64,000 nucleotides of DNA from Oxalobacteraceae bacterium. Its GTDB lineage: Bacteria; Pseudomonadota; Gammaproteobacteria; Burkholderiales; Burkholderiaceae_D. Both the position numbers and the translations under genes were made by a program. The stretch covers positions 1-64,000 of the forward strand of contig CANFLV010000007.1 of assembly GCA_947448025.1 (NCBI GenBank), given 5' to 3'. Positions 18,199 to 26,965 of this stretch are shown here, piece after piece. How positions within the stretch are numbered: the stretch's first letter is position 1; the number at the start of each line of letters is the position of its first letter. The notes beneath the pieces are model-generated. The model was not told where the DNA came from. It searched no databases and saw nothing but the letters and a program-made list of their open reading frames with translations.

Positions 18199-19089
18199 TT
18201 AATACAGGACTTGCGAGGACTCATGCACCAGCTGCCGGTACAAATCATGCCGCATGCGCGCAATGCCGCCCGCACCGACGGCCGTCAACACGGCGCACGA
18301 TGGTTCGTTCAAATGATGGCAATTATAAAATTTGCAGTGCCCGAGATGCGGCGTGAATTCACGGAAGGCCCGTTCCAGCATGCCTTCGGACAGGTGATAC
18401 AGCCCGAACTCCTGAAAACCGGGTGAATCGATGATATTGCTCTCGGGGTTGAAGGCATACAGGCGTGTGAAGGTCGTGGTGTGTTTGCCGGTATCGAGCG
18501 CGGCTGAAATTTCGCGCACGGCGATATCGGCGTCCGGCACGATCAGATTGATCAGCGAGGATTTGCCCATGCCGGACTGGCCGATGAAGATCGACGACTG
18601 GCCATGCAGCAGCGGCATCAGGGTTTCGCAGGCATGCTCGGGTGCGGTGCGCGCCGAGACTTCATGCACCGGATAGCCCAGCGCAGCATAGACGGCGAGT
18701 CGCTGGCGCGTACGCGGCAGCGATTCGGTCACGTCGACTTTGTTCAGGATGATGTGCGCTTCGATGCCGGCGGCTTCGGCGGCGACCAGCGAGCGTGAAA
18801 TGAGATCGTCCGCAAAGGCGGGCTCTGTAGCCACGACGATGAACAGGCGTGTCAGGTTCGCGGCCAGCATCTTGGATTTGTATTGGTCCGAGCGGTACAG
18901 CAGGGTCTTGCGCTCGACGATGGATTCAATCACGGCCTGGTTCGGCGAGGTCAGGTTGAGATTCACGATGTCGCCCACAGCAACGTCGGTCTTCTTGCCG
19001 CGCGTGACGCATTGCAGTTTCAGTTCATCGGCCTGGGCCAGGTAATGGCGACCATGGGCGGCGATGATGGTGCCTGTGAAGGTCGCCAT
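18199..19089 (-). CDS. rsgA: Ribosome small-subunit biogenesis GTPase RsgA
   Basis: A 296-residue circularly permuted GTPase that helps late maturation of the 30S subunit. An N-terminal OB-like domain (to about residue 75) is followed by the permuted G motifs: NKVD (G4) precedes the P-loop GQSGMGKSSLIN (G1), and DSPGFQEFG is G3. The C-terminal zinc-binding CKFYNCHHLNEPSC is present. Start and stop overlap with the upstream phhB-like gene (TAATG), so they are translationally coupled. Confidence 0.96.
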   Translation of the reverse strand: MATFTGTIIAAHGRHYLAQADELKLQCVTRGKKTDVAVGDIVNLNLTSPNQAVIESIVERKTLLYRSDQYKSKMLAANLTRLFIVVATEPAFADDLISRSLVAAEAAGIEAHIILNKVDVTESLPRTRQRLAVYAALGYPVHEVSARTAPEHACETLMPLLHGQSSIFIGQSGMGKSSLINLIVPDADIAVREISAALDTGKHTTTFTRLYAFNPESNIIDSPGFQEFGLYHLSEGMLERAFREFTPHLGHCKFYNCHHLNEPSCAVLTAVGAGGIARMRHDLYRQLVHESSQVLY

Positions 19090-19451
19090 TAATTGCCCGC
19101 GCCGTCGTGGGCTTGCGTAAAAATCGCATCGACTTTCGCCGCGCAGATAAAGTCATTGATCGACAGGCCGCCTTTACCGTCATTGACCGTGTGCGTATCA
19201 AAACGCACGACGCATTTATTATAAGTCACGAGTAGTTCCGGGTGATGATCTTGTGCATGGATCACATAGGCGATCGCATTCACGAAGGCCAGGGTTTCAT
19301 AGTAATTCCTGAAGGCGAAGCTGCGGCTGATCTTCTGGCCTTCTTGCAGCCAGGCCGGCAGCGACTTGAGGCAGGCGGCGAGGTCATCGTGGCTGATGCC
19401 GGTGGTGGTCGGCTTGCAGCTTTGCCCGAGCAGGGTGGTGAGGTTGATCAT
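19089..19451 (-). CDS. phhB: 4a-hydroxytetrahydrobiopterin (pterin-4-alpha-carbinolamine) dehydratase
   Basis: A 120-residue protein with the dehydratase core: FRNYYETLAFVNAIAYV followed by the catalytic-site AQDHHPELLVTYNK and the C-terminal THTVNDGKGGLSINDF. The enzyme recycles the pterin cofactor used by aromatic amino acid hydroxylases. No phenylalanine hydroxylase gene is in the window. It overlaps rsgA by one base and follows the M48 protease gene by 13 bases, so the three form an operon. Confidence 0.93.
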   Translation of the reverse strand: MINLTTLLGQSCKPTTTGISHDDLAACLKSLPAWLQEGQKISRSFAFRNYYETLAFVNAIAYVIHAQDHHPELLVTYNKCVVRFDTHTVNDGKGGLSINDFICAAKVDAIFTQAHDGAGN

Positions 19452-19464
19452 GATGTGCGTCGAT

Positions 19465-20724
19465 TCAGCTGGCAGCGATTAAATGTTGAATCCGCAGCGT
19501 AGCCGGCGGATGGGAGTCGTAAAACGCCGAATGTAGCGGGTCCGGCGTCAGTGTCGACGCATTGTCTTCATAGAGTTTGACGAGCGCAGCAATCAGATGG
19601 TGCGGATTCGTGTGTTGTGCGGCGAAGGCGTCGGCTTCGAACTCATGTTTGCGCGAACTGATCGAGGTCAGCGGTGAAATGACAAACGTGAACACCGGCA
19701 GCGCCAGCATGAACAGCAGCAGCGCCATTGCGTCATTGCCGGCGCCGATCATCGGGTCGACACCGAGACCGGTGAAGAACCACAGCTGCGTCTTGAGGTA
19801 GCCGAGCAGGGCCATGAAGGCCAGTGAGACAGCAAACATGACGACGATGCGCTTGACAATATGTTTCAGTTTGAAGTGGCCAAGTTCATGCGCGAGCACC
19901 GCTTCGATTTCTTCCGGCGCAAGGCGCGCGAGCAGGGTATCGAAAAACACGATGCGCTTGGCCGCACCAAAGCCGGAAAAGTAGGCATTGCCGTGCGCGC
20001 TGCGTTTCGAGCCATCCATGACGAAAAGGCCGCTCGAGGCGAAGCCAACGCGCTGCATCAGGTTCTCGATGCGCTGGCGCAGGCCTGCGTCTTCCAGCGG
20101 CGTGAATTTGTTGAACAGTGGCGCGATCACGCTCGGGTACAGCACCAACATCAGCAGCTGGAAAGCGCTGAATACTATCCAGGCATACAGCCACCACAGC
20201 GCGCCGGCGTTTTGCATCAGCGTCAAGACCACCCACAGCAGCGGCAAGCCAATCGCCGCGCCCAGCAGCGTGCCTTTGATCATGTCGACGATGAACAGGC
20301 CTAGCGACATCTTGTTGAAACCGAAACGCTCTTCCAGCACAAACTGTTTGTAATAATCGAAAGGCAGGTCGATCAGACCGGAGATGATGCCGAAGGCGAC
20401 GATCAAGCCGATCTGGTAAGTCATGCCGGCGCCGGTGCGGTTCAGGATCGCCACCGCCAGCCACTGCAGACCGCCCAGCAGCGTAAAGCCGATCAGCGTG
20501 GCGGTGCCGACGACGAGCATGAGCAAGCCGAATTTTGTTTTTGCGACCGTGTAGTCGGCGGCTTTTTGATGCGCTGACAGGGGGATCTTTTCAGAGAATT
20601 GTGCCGGCACATCGCTGCGATTGGCGATGATATGACGGATGTGCCGCGAGCTGAGCCAGAAGCGTAGCAGCAGCGTGAGAATCAGAAAACCTACAAACAA
20701 ACTTGAAAACGCGAGTGAAGACAT
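19465..20724 (-). CDS. M48 family (Ste24/CAAX protease-like) membrane metallopeptidase
   Basis: A 419-residue inner-membrane zinc protease. The HELGH zinc motif is at residues 279-283 within [13 protein letters not shown], the third ligand region is [11 protein letters not shown], and about six to seven hydrophobic segments surround them, as in yeast Ste24. Bacterial members probably take part in membrane-protein quality control, but the substrate is not known. It heads the M48-phhB-rsgA operon and is divergent from orn, with only 44 bases between the start codons. Confidence 0.92.
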   Translation of the reverse strand: MSSLAFSSLFVGFLILTLLLRFWLSSRHIRHIIANRSDVPAQFSEKIPLSAHQKAADYTVAKTKFGLLMLVVGTATLIGFTLLGGLQWLAVAILNRTGAGMTYQIGLIVAFGIISGLIDLPFDYYKQFVLEERFGFNKMSLGLFIVDMIKGTLLGAAIGLPLLWVVLTLMQNAGALWWLYAWIVFSAFQLLMLVLYPSVIAPLFNKFTPLEDAGLRQRIENLMQRVGFASSGLFVMDGSKRSAHGNAYFSGFGAAKRIVFFDTLLARLAPEEIEAVLAHELGHFKLKHIVKRIVVMFAVSLAFMALLGYLKTQLWFFTGLGVDPMIGAGNDAMALLLFMLALPVFTFVISPLTSISSRKHEFEADAFAAQHTNPHHLIAALVKLYEDNASTLTPDPLHSAFYDSHPPATLRIQHLIAAS

Positions 20725-20768
20725 GCTTTCCCTGTGCGAAAATGGCGGACTACGAAGGAAGTCAAATT

Positions 20769-21365
20769 ATGTCACAAGCCACTGAACAAAACCCAAGCCC
20801 GGTCATTCCCGTGATGCCGGCACGCCCCAACGAATTCAATCTCGTCTGGGTCGATATGGAAATGACCGGCCTCAATCCCGATGGTGACCGTATCATCGAA
20901 GTCGCCGTGGTCGTCACCGATCCGCATCTGAACATCCTCGCCGAAGGCCCGGTGTTTGCGATTCATCAATCCGACGCCATGCTCGACGGGATGGATGCCT
21001 GGAACAAGGGCACGCATGGCCGCTCGGGCCTGATCGAACGCGTCAAAGCGTCGACGGTAACGGAGGCCGATGCTGAAGCGGTACTGATCGATTTCCTGAA
21101 GCACTTTGTCCCCGCCGGTAAATCGCCGATGTGCGGTAATACCATTTGCCAGGATCGCCGCTTCATGGCGCGCGGCATGCCCAAGCTCGAAGCCTTCTTC
21201 CATTATCGTAATCTCGACGTCTCCACGCTCAAGGAATTGTGCAAGCGCTGGAAGCCGGAACTGGCGAGCGGCTTCAAGAAGCACCAGAAACACACGGCTC
21301 TGGCCGACATCCTCGAGTCGATCGAAGAATTGCGCTACTACCGCGAGCATTTCATCCGGCTGTAA
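20769..21365 (+). CDS. orn: Oligoribonuclease
   Basis: A 198-residue DEDDh 3'-5' exonuclease that degrades 2-5-nucleotide RNA and the cyclic di-GMP product pGpG. Motif I is [13 protein letters not shown], motif III lies around [24 protein letters not shown] 20769 follows AAGGAAG, a good ribosome-binding site; the open frame extends 22 codons further upstream without support. This start leaves about 17 extra residues before the usual Orn N-terminus, a small extension. It is divergent from the M48 operon. Confidence 0.96.
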   Translation: MSQATEQNPSPVIPVMPARPNEFNLVWVDMEMTGLNPDGDRIIEVAVVVTDPHLNILAEGPVFAIHQSDAMLDGMDAWNKGTHGRSGLIERVKASTVTEADAEAVLIDFLKHFVPAGKSPMCGNTICQDRRFMARGMPKLEAFFHYRNLDVSTLKELCKRWKPELASGFKKHQKHTALADILESIEELRYYREHFIRL

Positions 21366-21384
21366 GCTGCGGTGACTGGTCCGA

Positions 21385-21408
21385 TGCGCGTCGCTGCGGC
21401 GACGCGCA
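21385..21408 (+). terminator. Perfect 10-base-stem hairpin after orn
   Basis: TGCGCGTCGC / GCGACGCGCA with a TGCG loop, 20 bases after the orn stop. No T-run follows, so it may be a factor-assisted terminator or a 3'-end-protecting stem. Confidence 0.5.
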
Positions 21409-21640
21409 GTCGACCCGCCTTGCGTACTCGCTGACGATGGTCATTTGTTACGGCCACTATTTGATCCCACTGCTGATATTCTGCGAACAGACTGTGTTGC
21501 CAGTGCTGATTATTTTTTCGCGAATTGATCGAATCAAATCAGCAGGGACGATAATGGCAGACTGCATTCTGTGAATTCATTCAAACGGCCGGAATCGCTA
21601 TTAATGCGATGCTGGTCCTCATTATAGGAAGTAAGGTATT

Positions 21641-22174
21641 TTGGCTACATCAAGAAGTAAGCGCTGGAGCGGCAAGAAAGAAACCCTGACGACGGTTTTC
21701 CTGAAAGATGTTATGCAGCAAATGGTCACCTATGGCGATCGTGTGCAATTCGGACAGACCGCGATCGATCTGAAGCCGACTTACCGCGTTATCAATAGTT
21801 CTGACAAGAAGATGGCCTTCGATGGCAATCACCATCTCTTGCATCCAAAAGACGATGAATTCAGCGACGCGAGCATTTCTGGTTTTTACACGCTGGAGCA
21901 GATACGTGCCGCGATTGTGGCCGGCGGATTTCGCAGCACGAGCGGTACGCGCGTGACCCGTACCAGCTCAGGCGGCGCGCGCGCAGTACGCGGCACGACC
22001 TTGAAATCGAAGGCGGCGGATTTGATCGATGCGGAAAAATATCAATACTTCAAGGCCAATTCCAGCACCATGCCGGAAGACATACGGACGTATTCAGATG
22101 AGATTTCAGGCTTGATGAAAGCCGGCATGAGCGCTGAGCAGGCGTTCAATGATGTGATCGCGCGCTACTTCTGA
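21641..22174 (+). CDS. Hypothetical protein with TTG start
   Basis: I do not recognise this 177-residue protein. It starts at TTG 21641, supported by GGAAGTAAGG a few bases upstream; the next in-frame Met is 25 residues in. The N-terminus is basic (SRSKRWSGKKE), the middle has a HHLLHPKDDEF stretch, residues 95-130 are Arg/Thr/Ser/Gly-rich (TRVTRTSSGGARAVRGTT), and the C-terminus is a likely helical region ending AEQAFNDVIARYF. No signal peptide or membrane segment is seen. A short palindrome TTGAT-CGA-ATCAA lies about 100 bases upstream (21525-21537). It is convergent with the SEC-C protein gene. Codon use looks ordinary, so it is probably a real gene. Confidence 0.7.
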   Translation: MATSRSKRWSGKKETLTTVFLKDVMQQMVTYGDRVQFGQTAIDLKPTYRVINSSDKKMAFDGNHHLLHPKDDEFSDASISGFYTLEQIRAAIVAGGFRSTSGTRVTRTSSGGARAVRGTTLKSKAADLIDAEKYQYFKANSSTMPEDIRTYSDEISGLMKAGMSAEQAFNDVIARYF

Positions 22175-22267
22175 TTCTGTAACGTCTTTGAAATACGCGC
22201 AGCGCCTGCCATCTGGCAGCGCTGCCGGCTACGGCTCAGGCGACCGGTAGCCGCTGCAACTCTCTGA

Positions 22268-22963
22268 TTAAGCGGCCGACTCGGCGCCGCAACATTTCTT
22301 GAATTTTTTCCCGCTTCCGCAGGCACAGTCGTCATTACGACCCGGCTTGGGGGTGTCATGGATGACCTGGGTGACCGCAGATTTGCGCAGTGGAACCCAG
22401 AATTTCTGGATCTCCGGAATCGCTGCTTCGACTTCAATAGCCAGACGATCGCGCTTGACCGGATCATCGACGAGCATCATTTCGTCTTCTTCAATTTCCT
22501 CGGCACCGAGTAAATAAATCGAGCGCATCAATGGCGCCAGATTCGAATCCTGGATGACTTGCCATTGGTCCGCGCGGATGTCCATGCCCTGGCAAAAACC
22601 CCAGGCCCAGGCCTCACCGTCGATGAGCTGTTTGCCTTCCCATTCGTGCATGCAGTACAGCGGCTCGAACTCTTTCGGCGCGACTTCCATGGTAATGGCG
22701 ATTTCATTCATGAAGCGCGCGATCAGGCCGATGATGCGGTCGCGCTCCTTGTCGTTCTTGAAAGCCGGCGCCTGTCCTGATTCACTGCCCCAGACCAGCG
22801 GCAGCCATTCGGCCATCAGGACTTCTTGCGGGCCGATCACGAGTGCGGTCAAGTAGCCGTGCAGGATATCCATGGTCATGCCGTCTTCGGCACAGCGGTC
22901 GGAGAGGAGGAACTGATCGAGTTCCTGGAATTCTTTATCGGAGAGGGGCTGGTCGAGTTGCAT
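22268..22963 (-). CDS. UPF0149/YecA family protein with SEC-C metal-binding motif
   Basis: A 231-residue protein with an N-terminal UPF0149 (YgfB/YecA) helical domain (LDQPLSDKEFQELDQFLLSD, then the GYLTALVIGP segment) and a C-terminal SEC-C zinc motif CACGSGKKFKKCCG at about 213-226, as also found at the SecA C-terminus. YecA of E. coli associates with ribosomes through such a motif. The function here is not certain. It is convergent with the orphan gene at 21.6 kb. Confidence 0.9.
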   Translation of the reverse strand: MQLDQPLSDKEFQELDQFLLSDRCAEDGMTMDILHGYLTALVIGPQEVLMAEWLPLVWGSESGQAPAFKNDKERDRIIGLIARFMNEIAITMEVAPKEFEPLYCMHEWEGKQLIDGEAWAWGFCQGMDIRADQWQVIQDSNLAPLMRSIYLLGAEEIEEDEMMLVDDPVKRDRLAIEVEAAIPEIQKFWVPLRKSAVTQVIHDTPKPGRNDDCACGSGKKFKKCCGAESAA

Positions 22964-23046
22964 GTTGATCCGGGCTAGGTGTAATCAGAACGCTAGTGTA
23001 ACGCTTTGCACCGGATGTTTCGCGAATGGGCCGTACAATGTTGTCC

Positions 23047-24036
23047 ATGAACGCACATGCCAGCCCCAGTTTTGCCGATCTTACCCCCGAAACCGTATTG
23101 GATGCGCTCGACAGCACCGGCCAGTTCAGCGATGGCCGCCTGCTGGCCTTGAACAGCTATGAAAATCGTGTCTACCAGATCGGCATGGAACAAGGCCCGC
23201 CGCTGGTGGCAAAATTCTACCGGCCGCAGCGTTGGACCGATGCAGCGATACTCGAAGAGCATGTGTTTGTTGCCGATCTCGTCGAGCGCGAAATCCCGGT
23301 CGTGCCGCCACTGGTAATAGCTGGCAGCACGCTGCACCATTTCAAGGGCTTTCGCTTTGCGGTCTTTGCCAAACATGGCGGGCGCGCGCCTGAGCTCGAC
23401 GATCCGGCTACGCTGGAATGGATGGGGCGCTTCATCGGCCGCATCCATGCGGTCGGCGCGCTGGCGCCGTATCGTGAGCGTCCTACGCTCGATCTCGCCA
23501 GTTTTGGCGAGGAGGCGCGCGACTATTTGCTGTCGCATGATTTCATTCCGCCCGATCTCCTCTCCGCCTACAGAAGCGTGGTCAATCAGGCGCTTGATGG
23601 TGTGCGCCGTTGCTATGAACGGGCTGGGGACGTCGCCTTATTGCGCCTGCATGGCGACTGCCATTGCGGCAACGTGCTGTGGACTGATGTGGGACCGCAT
23701 TTTGTCGATTTCGACGATAGCCGCATGGGGCCGGCGGTACAGGATTTATGGATGCTGCTATCGGGCGAGCGCCGCGACATGGTGCGCCAGTTCAGCGACC
23801 TGCTGGCGGGCTACGAAGACTTCATGGACTTCAATCCGCGCGAATTGCATCTCGTGGAAGCGCTGCGTACGCTGCGGCTGATTCATTACGCGGCATGGCT
23901 GGCGCGGCGCTGGGATGATCCGGCGTTTCCGCTGGCGTTCCCCTGGTTTAATTCGCAGCGTTACTGGCAGGACCGGATATTGGAGTTGCGCGAACAGGTG
24001 GCGCTGATGGACGAGCCGCCGCTGTGGGTGAATTGA
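23047..24036 (+). CDS. srkA: Stress response serine/threonine protein kinase SrkA (YihE)
   Basis: A protein of about 329 residues of the RdoA/YihE kinase-like family, which counteracts MazEF-type and oxidative-stress death in E. coli. The aminoglycoside-kinase-like catalytic loop is LHGDCHCGNVLW and the metal-site motif is FVDFDDSRMGP; an N-terminal FYRPQRW segment holds the nucleotide-binding Lys. ATG 23047 is preferred, with ATG 23038 and 23026 also in frame. It is a single gene, convergent with the likely small gene at 24.1-24.3 kb. Confidence 0.93.
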   Translation: MNAHASPSFADLTPETVLDALDSTGQFSDGRLLALNSYENRVYQIGMEQGPPLVAKFYRPQRWTDAAILEEHVFVADLVEREIPVVPPLVIAGSTLHHFKGFRFAVFAKHGGRAPELDDPATLEWMGRFIGRIHAVGALAPYRERPTLDLASFGEEARDYLLSHDFIPPDLLSAYRSVVNQALDGVRRCYERAGDVALLRLHGDCHCGNVLWTDVGPHFVDFDDSRMGPAVQDLWMLLSGERRDMVRQFSDLLAGYEDFMDFNPRELHLVEALRTLRLIHYAAWLARRWDDPAFPLAFPWFNSQRYWQDRILELREQVALMDEPPLWVN

Positions 24037-24061
24037 GCAAGCGACAGGCCTGCGCATTAAA

Positions 24062-24088
24062 AAGCCCGTAAGCATAAGCTACGGGCTT
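24062..24088 (-). terminator. Intrinsic terminator, T-tract on the minus strand
   Basis: Nine-base stem AAGCCCGTA / TACGGGCTT with a nine-base loop; on the minus strand it runs into TTTTTAAT. It would stop transcripts of the small minus-strand ORF beginning at 24309 and can also act for srkA from the other side. Confidence 0.75.
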
Positions 24089-24147
24089 CTATGGCGAACT
24101 ACAGACGGGCCGAAGCGCGCCTGCGATGACCTTGATAAGACTGAGCT

Positions 24148-24309
24148 TTAACCGGCTTTCTGCTCTTTCGCATCCTCGATCATGCGGCGCTTTTCCGTGC
24201 GTTCGCGCATGAGCGTGGAATGTTGGGCAGCCGTCATCGGCGGCGTGGTCGTCAATGCCTTCAGTGAAGCATTGTTGGCGTAATTGTTTGTATTGAATGG
24301 ACTAATCAA
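24148..24309 (-). CDS. Likely small protein of 53 residues, function unknown
   Basis: A short minus-strand ORF in an otherwise empty 555-base region. The best start is TTG 24309, with AAAGGTGA a few bases upstream; GTG 24318 is also in frame. The product has an Asn-rich start (SPFNTNNYANN), then a very hydrophilic helix-like end (STLMRERTEKRRMIEDAKEQKAG). A clear terminator follows 60 bases downstream on the same strand, which supports an independent transcription unit. I do not recognise it. No membrane segment or signal peptide is present. Confidence 0.5.
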   Translation of the reverse strand: MISPFNTNNYANNASLKALTTTPPMTAAQHSTLMRERTEKRRMIEDAKEQKAG

Positions 24310-24592
24310 TTTTGTCACCTTTAATTAATCAAAGAATGTGTCAAAACAAAACCTGAACTGGATACAAATAGTGCTGCCGCGAGCTAAGTATCGCTGATCT
24401 TTTGATTGCCGTACATATTTTTTCAAACGCTTTTGCAAAGCAGCGACTTCCGTACAAAAAAGCGGGTCTTGTGCAGCTCGGATGCGGAGCTGTCCTTACA
24501 GTCACTCCTTCCCGGAAGCAAGCTTGCCTGGAAATAGGCATAATGCAACGCAAAATGATTTCCACTATCACTGTGTTTTTTGGAGTTAAACC
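24310..24592. other. Intergenic region between the small ORF and the MBL-fold gene
   Basis: AT-rich sequence holding the divergent promoters expected for the small minus-strand ORF and the plus-strand metallo-beta-lactamase-fold gene. A minus-strand reading frame crosses it but has no coding character. No clear promoter pair or RNA gene is seen. Confidence 0.5.
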
Positions 24593-25561
24593 ATGACTAT
24601 TTCAACCTTTTGCCGCACAGGCGCATTTGCGCTCGTCACGGCCCTCAGCGTACTCGCCACAGGCGCTGCCCATGCCGCGGCACCAATGGTGAAGACCTCG
24701 GCGCCGGCTTACTACCGCATGATGCTGGGGGAGTTCGAGATCACGGCGCTGTCCGATGGCACGGTCAGCTTGCCTATGCATGCGCTGCTGACGAATACGA
24801 CGGCCGATCAAGTCCAAAAGATCCTTGCGCGTTCTTACCTGAAAAGTCCGCTTGAAACCTCGGTCAATGGCTACCTCGTCAATACCGGCAGCAAACTGAT
24901 CCTCATCGATACCGGCGCGGCTGGCCTGTTTGGTCCGACGCTGGGCAAGCTGTCGGCGAACCTCAAGGCGGCTGGTTATCAGCCCGAGCAAGTCGATGAA
25001 ATCTACATCACCCATATGCATGCCGATCACGTCGGTGGCTTGATGGCCGGTGATAAGCTGGCGTTTCCGAATGCGACCGTACGTGCCGACAAACACGATG
25101 CCGATTTCTGGCTGAGCCAGGAAAATCTCGACAAGGCACCGGCCGAAGCCAAAGGCTTTTTCCAGGGCGCGATGGCATCACTCAATCCTTATGTTAAAGC
25201 GAATCAATTCAAGCCCTTTGATGGCGATACCGAACTCGTCCCTGGCATCAAGGCCATCGCCGGTCGCGGTCATACGCCTGGCCATAGCCTCTATGCGATC
25301 GAGAGCAATGGCGAGAAGCTCGTGCTGTGGGGAGACTTGATGCATGTGGCCGCCGTCCAGTTCGCACATCCGGAAGTGACGATACAGTTCGATGGTGACG
25401 CCAAGGCAGCGGCCGCCTTGCGCAAGAACGCCTATGCCGAAGCGGCGAAGCAGGGTTACCTGGTCGCCGGTGCGCATTTGCCGTTCCCGGGGATCGGACG
25501 TCTCCAGGCCGATGGCAAGGGCTATGCCTGGGTGCCAGTCAATTACTCACCGCTGCGCTAA
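24593..25561 (+). CDS. Exported metallo-beta-lactamase-fold hydrolase
   Basis: A 322-residue protein with a signal peptide (positive start, hydrophobic ALVTALSVLATGAAHA, likely cleavage after AHA) and the zinc motif HMHADH at 141-146 (HxHxDH). Further metal ligands are likely in GRGHTPGHS and near LWGDLMH. The layout resembles the periplasmic AHL-lactonase-like/MBL hydrolases that are common in proteobacteria; the substrate cannot be named. TGGAG lies before the ATG. The stop codon is only three bases before the thioesterase gene, so the two are co-transcribed. Confidence 0.92.
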   Translation: MTISTFCRTGAFALVTALSVLATGAAHAAAPMVKTSAPAYYRMMLGEFEITALSDGTVSLPMHALLTNTTADQVQKILARSYLKSPLETSVNGYLVNTGSKLILIDTGAAGLFGPTLGKLSANLKAAGYQPEQVDEIYITHMHADHVGGLMAGDKLAFPNATVRADKHDADFWLSQENLDKAPAEAKGFFQGAMASLNPYVKANQFKPFDGDTELVPGIKAIAGRGHTPGHSLYAIESNGEKLVLWGDLMHVAAVQFAHPEVTIQFDGDAKAAAALRKNAYAEAAKQGYLVAGAHLPFPGIGRLQADGKGYAWVPVNYSPLR

Positions 25562-25564
25562 GCG

Positions 25565-26377
25565 ATGACGACCCACGTCCTTGATTTGGCCATTGCGCTC
25601 GAAGCGCAAGGCGATGATCTCTATCACGGCCACACCAGCGCCGCTTATGCCAACATGATCGGCCCCTTCGGCGGCGCGACGGCGGCGACCGTGATGCAGG
25701 CGCTGATGCGGCATCCGCAGCGGCTTGGTGAAGTCGTGGCGTTGACGCTGAACTATGCCGGTCCGGTTGCCGATGGCGCCTTCATTATCGCCACCCGCAT
25801 CGTGCGCACGAACCGCTCGACCCAGCATTGGTACATCGAGCTGCGTCAGGGCGCGGAAGTCGCGCTGACGGCGACCGCTGTGACGGCGACACGACGCGAT
25901 ACCTGGGGCGATACGGAGCTGCGTTTTCCCGGCGTGGTGCCACCGGCGGCGATCGCACCGATGCCACCGGTGCCATGGGCGGCGTGGACAAAAAATTACG
26001 ATATGCGCTTCATGCGCGGCGGTCCGGAAGGATTGCCTACCGATGGCAGTGGCTCGGCCGATTCGCTGTCGCATCTGTGGATACGCGACGAGCCGCCGCG
26101 CCCGCTCGATTTTGCGTCACTGACGGCGATCTGCGATGCCTTCTTTCCGCGCCTGTTTTTGCGCCGGCCGAAGATGGTGCCGATCGGGACGGTGTCGCTG
26201 ACGATCTATTTTCATGCCGACAGTGTGGCGCTGACCGCGCAAGGCACGGATGCGGTGCTGGCAGTGGCGCAGGGCCAGCATTTCGGCCAGGGCTATTTCG
26301 ACCAGAGCGCGCAAATCTGGAGCCGCAGTGGTGTGCCGCTGGCGACGACACACCAGGTCGTGTATTACAAAGACTAA
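25565..26377 (+). CDS. Acyl-CoA thioesterase, TesB-like double hotdog protein
   Basis: A 270-residue protein with two hotdog-fold halves: an N-terminal half beginning DLYHGHTSAAYANMIGPFGGATAATVMQALM (Asn-Met and Gly-Gly motif of the family) and a C-terminal half with GTVSLTIYFHAD and GYFDQSAQIWSRSGVPLATTHQ. This matches TesB/PaaI-type acyl-CoA thioesterase II proteins of unknown chain-length preference. It follows the MBL-fold gene by three bases. Its stop codon lies in the first copy of an 18-base tandem duplication. Confidence 0.88.
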   Translation: MTTHVLDLAIALEAQGDDLYHGHTSAAYANMIGPFGGATAATVMQALMRHPQRLGEVVALTLNYAGPVADGAFIIATRIVRTNRSTQHWYIELRQGAEVALTATAVTATRRDTWGDTELRFPGVVPPAAIAPMPPVPWAAWTKNYDMRFMRGGPEGLPTDGSGSADSLSHLWIRDEPPRPLDFASLTAICDAFFPRLFLRRPKMVPIGTVSLTIYFHADSVALTAQGTDAVLAVAQGQHFGQGYFDQSAQIWSRSGVPLATTHQVVYYKD

Positions 26378-26403
26378 ACCCGAAACAAAGACTAAACCCG
26401 AAA
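26368..26403. repeat. Perfect 18-base tandem duplication
   Basis: The unit CAAAGACTAAACCCGAAA occurs twice without a difference (26368-26385 and 26386-26403). It contains the thioesterase stop codon and lies just before the stop codon of the convergent gene, so no coding sequence is altered. It looks like a recent slippage duplication. Confidence 0.95.
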
Positions 26404-26404
26404 C

Positions 26405-26926
26405 TTAGCGCGGCTTCTTGAATCCATCGGCGATCCAGTTCGCCGCCGATGTGCGGTTCAGCACAAAGTTCGGCTTCACGCGCACCTGTGCCAGTGGCTC
26501 GCCGAATTCATCCGCGGCGCTCAACATCGCATACGGATCATCCTCATCTGGCACGATATCGAGCGTGATGTCGTAGCTCGCAGCGCCGACGGTGACGCTG
26601 ACGCTCTTGTGCAGCTGTGCATGCAGCTGCTGCTCATGGCGACGCAAGACTTCCGAGGCGGTCTTGACCAAGGTATTGAAGGCGTTCGTGTCCAGCGGCT
26701 TGGGATTTTTCTTGTCGCGGCCCATGGTCCATGGACCTACCAGCGCCGGCTCGCGTTCGCCGTCCTTGATCATGGCCACAGCCCAGCCTTCGTCATCTTC
26801 ATTCTTGATGACCTTTGCCGTCCAGCCATCGTCTATCCACAGTCGGGCTTCATGCACGGCGGCGTCGCCAGTGTCATTGTCAGCATCTTCAGAGAAGTCA
26901 GTCGTGCTCATTGCGGGTTCGCTCAT
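26405..26926 (-). CDS. Conserved hypothetical acidic protein
   Basis: A 173-residue, acidic, cytoplasmic-looking protein: a disordered acidic start (about 1-25), a beta-rich part with EARLWIDDGWTAKVIKNEDDEGWAVAMIKDG, a central helix (NTLVKTASEVLRRHEQQLH) and a second beta-rich part (SVTVGAASYDITLDIVPDEDDPYAML). ATG 26926 has AAAGAA before it. I know no function for it. It is convergent with the thioesterase and upstream of the Lrp-type regulator on the same strand orientation. Confidence 0.75.
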   Translation of the reverse strand: MSEPAMSTTDFSEDADNDTGDAAVHEARLWIDDGWTAKVIKNEDDEGWAVAMIKDGEREPALVGPWTMGRDKKNPKPLDTNAFNTLVKTASEVLRRHEQQLHAQLHKSVSVTVGAASYDITLDIVPDEDDPYAMLSAADEFGEPLAQVRVKPNFVLNRTSAANWIADGFKKPR

Positions 26927-26965
26927 TTCTTTAAATAGGGGAGGGTATTGGTGCTTGCGCAGCTG

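Noticed and set aside
24341-24571. Minus-strand 76-codon frame between the small ORF and the MBL-fold gene
   Set aside because: No ribosome-binding site, Cys- and Arg-rich irregular composition, and it would cover the promoter region needed by the genes on either side.
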